Assembly: GCA_045580005.1 (NCBI GenBank)
Contig: JAZNMZ010000022.1
Coordinates: 1 to 7,259 of the forward strand
Origin: UMGS1052 sp045580005
Lineage (GTDB): Bacteria; Bacillota; Clostridia; Oscillospirales; CAG-382
DNA length: 7,259 bases
Direction: 5' to 3'
Shown: positions 6,336 to 7,259 of the stretch, one piece after another
Position numbering within the stretch: the first letter of the stretch is position 1
Layout: each line of letters starts with the position of its first letter
Notes under the pieces: model-generated
The model's database searches: none
What the model saw: the letters and a program-made list of their open reading frames with translations, nothing else
What the model was told of the DNA's origin: nothing
Program-made: the position numbers and the translations under genes

Positions 6336-7025
6336 TTATCTTGCCCCCTTATGGGAAAAAATAACAGCTATTGTCTTAAAAATGCAGCGGATATCCGCCC
6401 AAATCGTGCGATTTTCTATATATGCGATGTCGTAAATAATTTTTTCCTGCGGCGGAAGCTCGTATCCGCCGTTTACCTGTGCCCAGCCTGTGAGCCCGGG
6501 TTTTACGAACATCCTCTGCTCAAACCCAAAAATATATGTGGAAAAATCCTCATAAAAACTCGGCCTCTCGGGTCTTGGTCCGACAAAGCTCATAGAACCC
6601 GAAAGGATATTAAACAGCTGCGGCAGCTCGTCTATACGCGTATTGCGCATAAATCTGCCAAAGCGTGTGACTCTCGGGTCGTCCTTTTCCGCCCATTTCT
6701 CGCCGTCAGATTCGGCATCTGGGCGCATGGAGCGGAACTTGTACATTGTAAAAGGCTTTTTATTTCTTCCGAGACGCACCTGCTTATATATTGCAGGACC
6801 TTTGGAATCTATCTTGACAATAACAGCAATAACGGCAATCGGTACAATCAGAGCCAGAATGAGAAGGACAGATAAAGCAATGTCAAAGGTGCGCTTGAAA
6901 AAGTCAAAAACGGGCTTGCTTTTGAAATTGCCCTGTCTGACATAAAAGCACTGCACACCATCCGAATTCACTTCCGATGTGACATCTTCTATTCCCTCCC
7001 TGTTGATTGAAAAATACCTATCCAT
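6336..7025 (-). CDS. Sugar-phosphate transferase to undecaprenyl phosphate (monotopic PGT, bacterial sugar transferase)
   Basis: A 229-residue phosphoglycosyltransferase that starts glycan assembly by moving a sugar-1-phosphate from a UDP-sugar onto undecaprenyl phosphate at the cytoplasmic membrane face. After about 40 soluble residues comes one hydrophobic re-entrant helix (KRTFDIALS through a proline-broken segment), then SKGPAIYKQVRLG, FTMYKFRSM, DPRVTRFGRFMRNT, RIDELPQL with the Asp-Glu catalytic dyad (residues 132-133 from this start), SFVGPRPE and VKPGLTGWAQVNG. The four-helix N-terminal domain of WbaP/WcaJ is absent, as in PglC-size enzymes. I choose the ATG at 7023-7025 because AAAGGG lies five bases upstream. 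An in-frame ATG at 7064 would add 13 residues but lacks a ribosome binding site and sits at or before the predicted transcription start. First gene of the operon. The sugar is not predictable. Confidence 0.92.
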   Translation of the reverse strand: MDRYFSINREGIEDVTSEVNSDGVQCFYVRQGNFKSKPVFDFFKRTFDIALSVLLILALIVPIAVIAVIVKIDSKGPAIYKQVRLGRNKKPFTMYKFRSMRPDAESDGEKWAEKDDPRVTRFGRFMRNTRIDELPQLFNILSGSMSFVGPRPERPSFYEDFSTYIFGFEQRMFVKPGLTGWAQVNGGYELPPQEKIIYDIAYIENRTIWADIRCIFKTIAVIFSHKGAR

Positions 7026-7030
7026 AATTG

Positions 7031-7036
7031 CCCTTT
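7031..7036 (-). promoter_or_regulatory. Ribosome binding site of the sugar transferase (decides the start)
   Basis: AAAGGG five bases before the ATG at 7025. The alternative ATG at 7064 is preceded only by A/T-rich promoter sequence. Confidence 0.65.
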
Positions 7037-7067
7037 CGTTATGTGTGAGAAAATATTTTTTCATTTT

Positions 7068-7096
7068 ATTATATCATATTATTTCCCCTTTTGCAA
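7068..7096 (-). promoter_or_regulatory. Extended -10 promoter of the polysaccharide operon
   Basis: A perfect -10 TATAAT at 7068-7073 is preceded by TGA, giving the extended -10 form TGnTATAAT. A weaker -35, TTGCAA (7091-7096, four of six consensus bases), lies 17 bases upstream. Transcription should start near 7060-7062, leaving a leader of about 36 bases. It is the only promoter-like site I see ahead of the six-gene run down to the PLP kinase. Confidence 0.72.
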
Positions 7097-7259
7097 GCAA
7101 AAATAAATATCCGCCCGCATAGCGTATGGTTTTTCATTTTCGGGCAAAGCCCTAAACACTACTGGCGACGCACAAGTGCGTTTTTAATTGGCCTGCCAGC
7201 CATGCATCTGTTACTTGCTACCCATAAATGGGTTCTTACAATGGATTTCTCGGTAAATT
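7097..7259. other. Non-coding stretch rich in short inverted repeats, unidentified
   Basis: About 160 bases to the window edge with no gene I can support. It holds five short perfect inverted repeats: CATA/TATG (7118-7128), GGGC/GCCC (7142-7152), ACGCAC/GTGCGT (7168-7181), TGGC/GCCA (7189-7198) and ACCCAT/ATGGGT (7220-7233). CTGGC (7162-7166) can also pair with GCCAG (7195-7199) so as to enclose the third hairpin. On the plus strand the third hairpin is followed by TTTTT (7181-7185), like a weak intrinsic terminator, although no plus-strand gene precedes it. Possible identities are a dispersed intergenic repeat or MITE, the end of an insertion element beyond the edge, or a small structured RNA. 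None is proven. Confidence 0.45.

Noticed and set aside
7168..7185. Plus-strand intrinsic terminator (hairpin plus TTTTT)
   Set aside because: The stem is only 5-6 bp with a tiny loop, and no plus-strand gene lies to its left, so I kept it only as part of the inverted-repeat cluster.
7159..7259. Open minus-strand frame of 32 codons running in from the right edge and ending at TAG 7159-7161
   Set aside because: It passes through three of the inverted repeats, resembles no family I can name with confidence, and short open runs are expected by chance. It could be the tail of a gene beyond the edge, so extending the window would decide.
7229..7259. Plus-strand ATG at 7229 starting an open frame to the right edge
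   Set aside because: There is no ribosome binding site, and the ATG is inside an inverted repeat. Ten codons are not enough to support a gene.

Overview
The window reads as chromosomal DNA of a Gram-positive, low-to-mid-GC Clostridia-type bacterium (Oscillospiraceae/Ruminococcaceae-like, probably from a gut). The evidence is the Firmicutes gene order rpsF-ssb-rpsR, strong Shine-Dalgarno sites, sigma-A-type promoters, and protein sequences that look clostridial. The genus assignment is an inference. All convincing genes lie on the minus strand, so transcription runs from the right edge to the left.

Right edge (about 7097-7259): a non-coding stretch with an unusual density of short perfect inverted repeats. 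I cannot name it. It is followed by an extended -10 promoter (7068-7096) that drives a surface-polysaccharide operon. In transcription order the operon holds a single-membrane-segment sugar-phosphate transferase (6336-7025), a family 4 glycosyltransferase whose N-terminus is broken by a one-base frameshift (5096-6333), UDP-GlcNAc 2-epimerase (4000-5094), a nucleotidyltransferase-fold protein (2877-4007), cysteine synthase (1935-2864), and pyridoxal/pyridoxamine kinase (1074-1919). Gaps are -8 to +15 bases throughout, and no terminator or internal promoter was seen, so the six genes look like one transcript. The first four make or modify a lipid-linked glycan. The last two form a small metabolic module: a PLP enzyme and a kinase that makes PLP.

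Left part (1-1044): the S6 / SSB / S18 operon. It has a textbook promoter (TTGACA, 17 bases, TATAAT) and a leader of about 80 bases that folds into two perfect 8-bp hairpins, with a possible anti-Shine-Dalgarno segment between them. This fits the known S6:S18 feedback control of this operon, although the exact regulatory motif is not proven here. rpsR runs off the left edge.

Most of the window is ordinary. The points worth a second look are the hairpin-rich element at the right edge, the rpsF leader, the frameshifted glycosyltransferase, and the cysK-PLP kinase pair at the end of a polysaccharide operon. I found no CRISPR array, transposase, tRNA, rRNA or clear new defence system.
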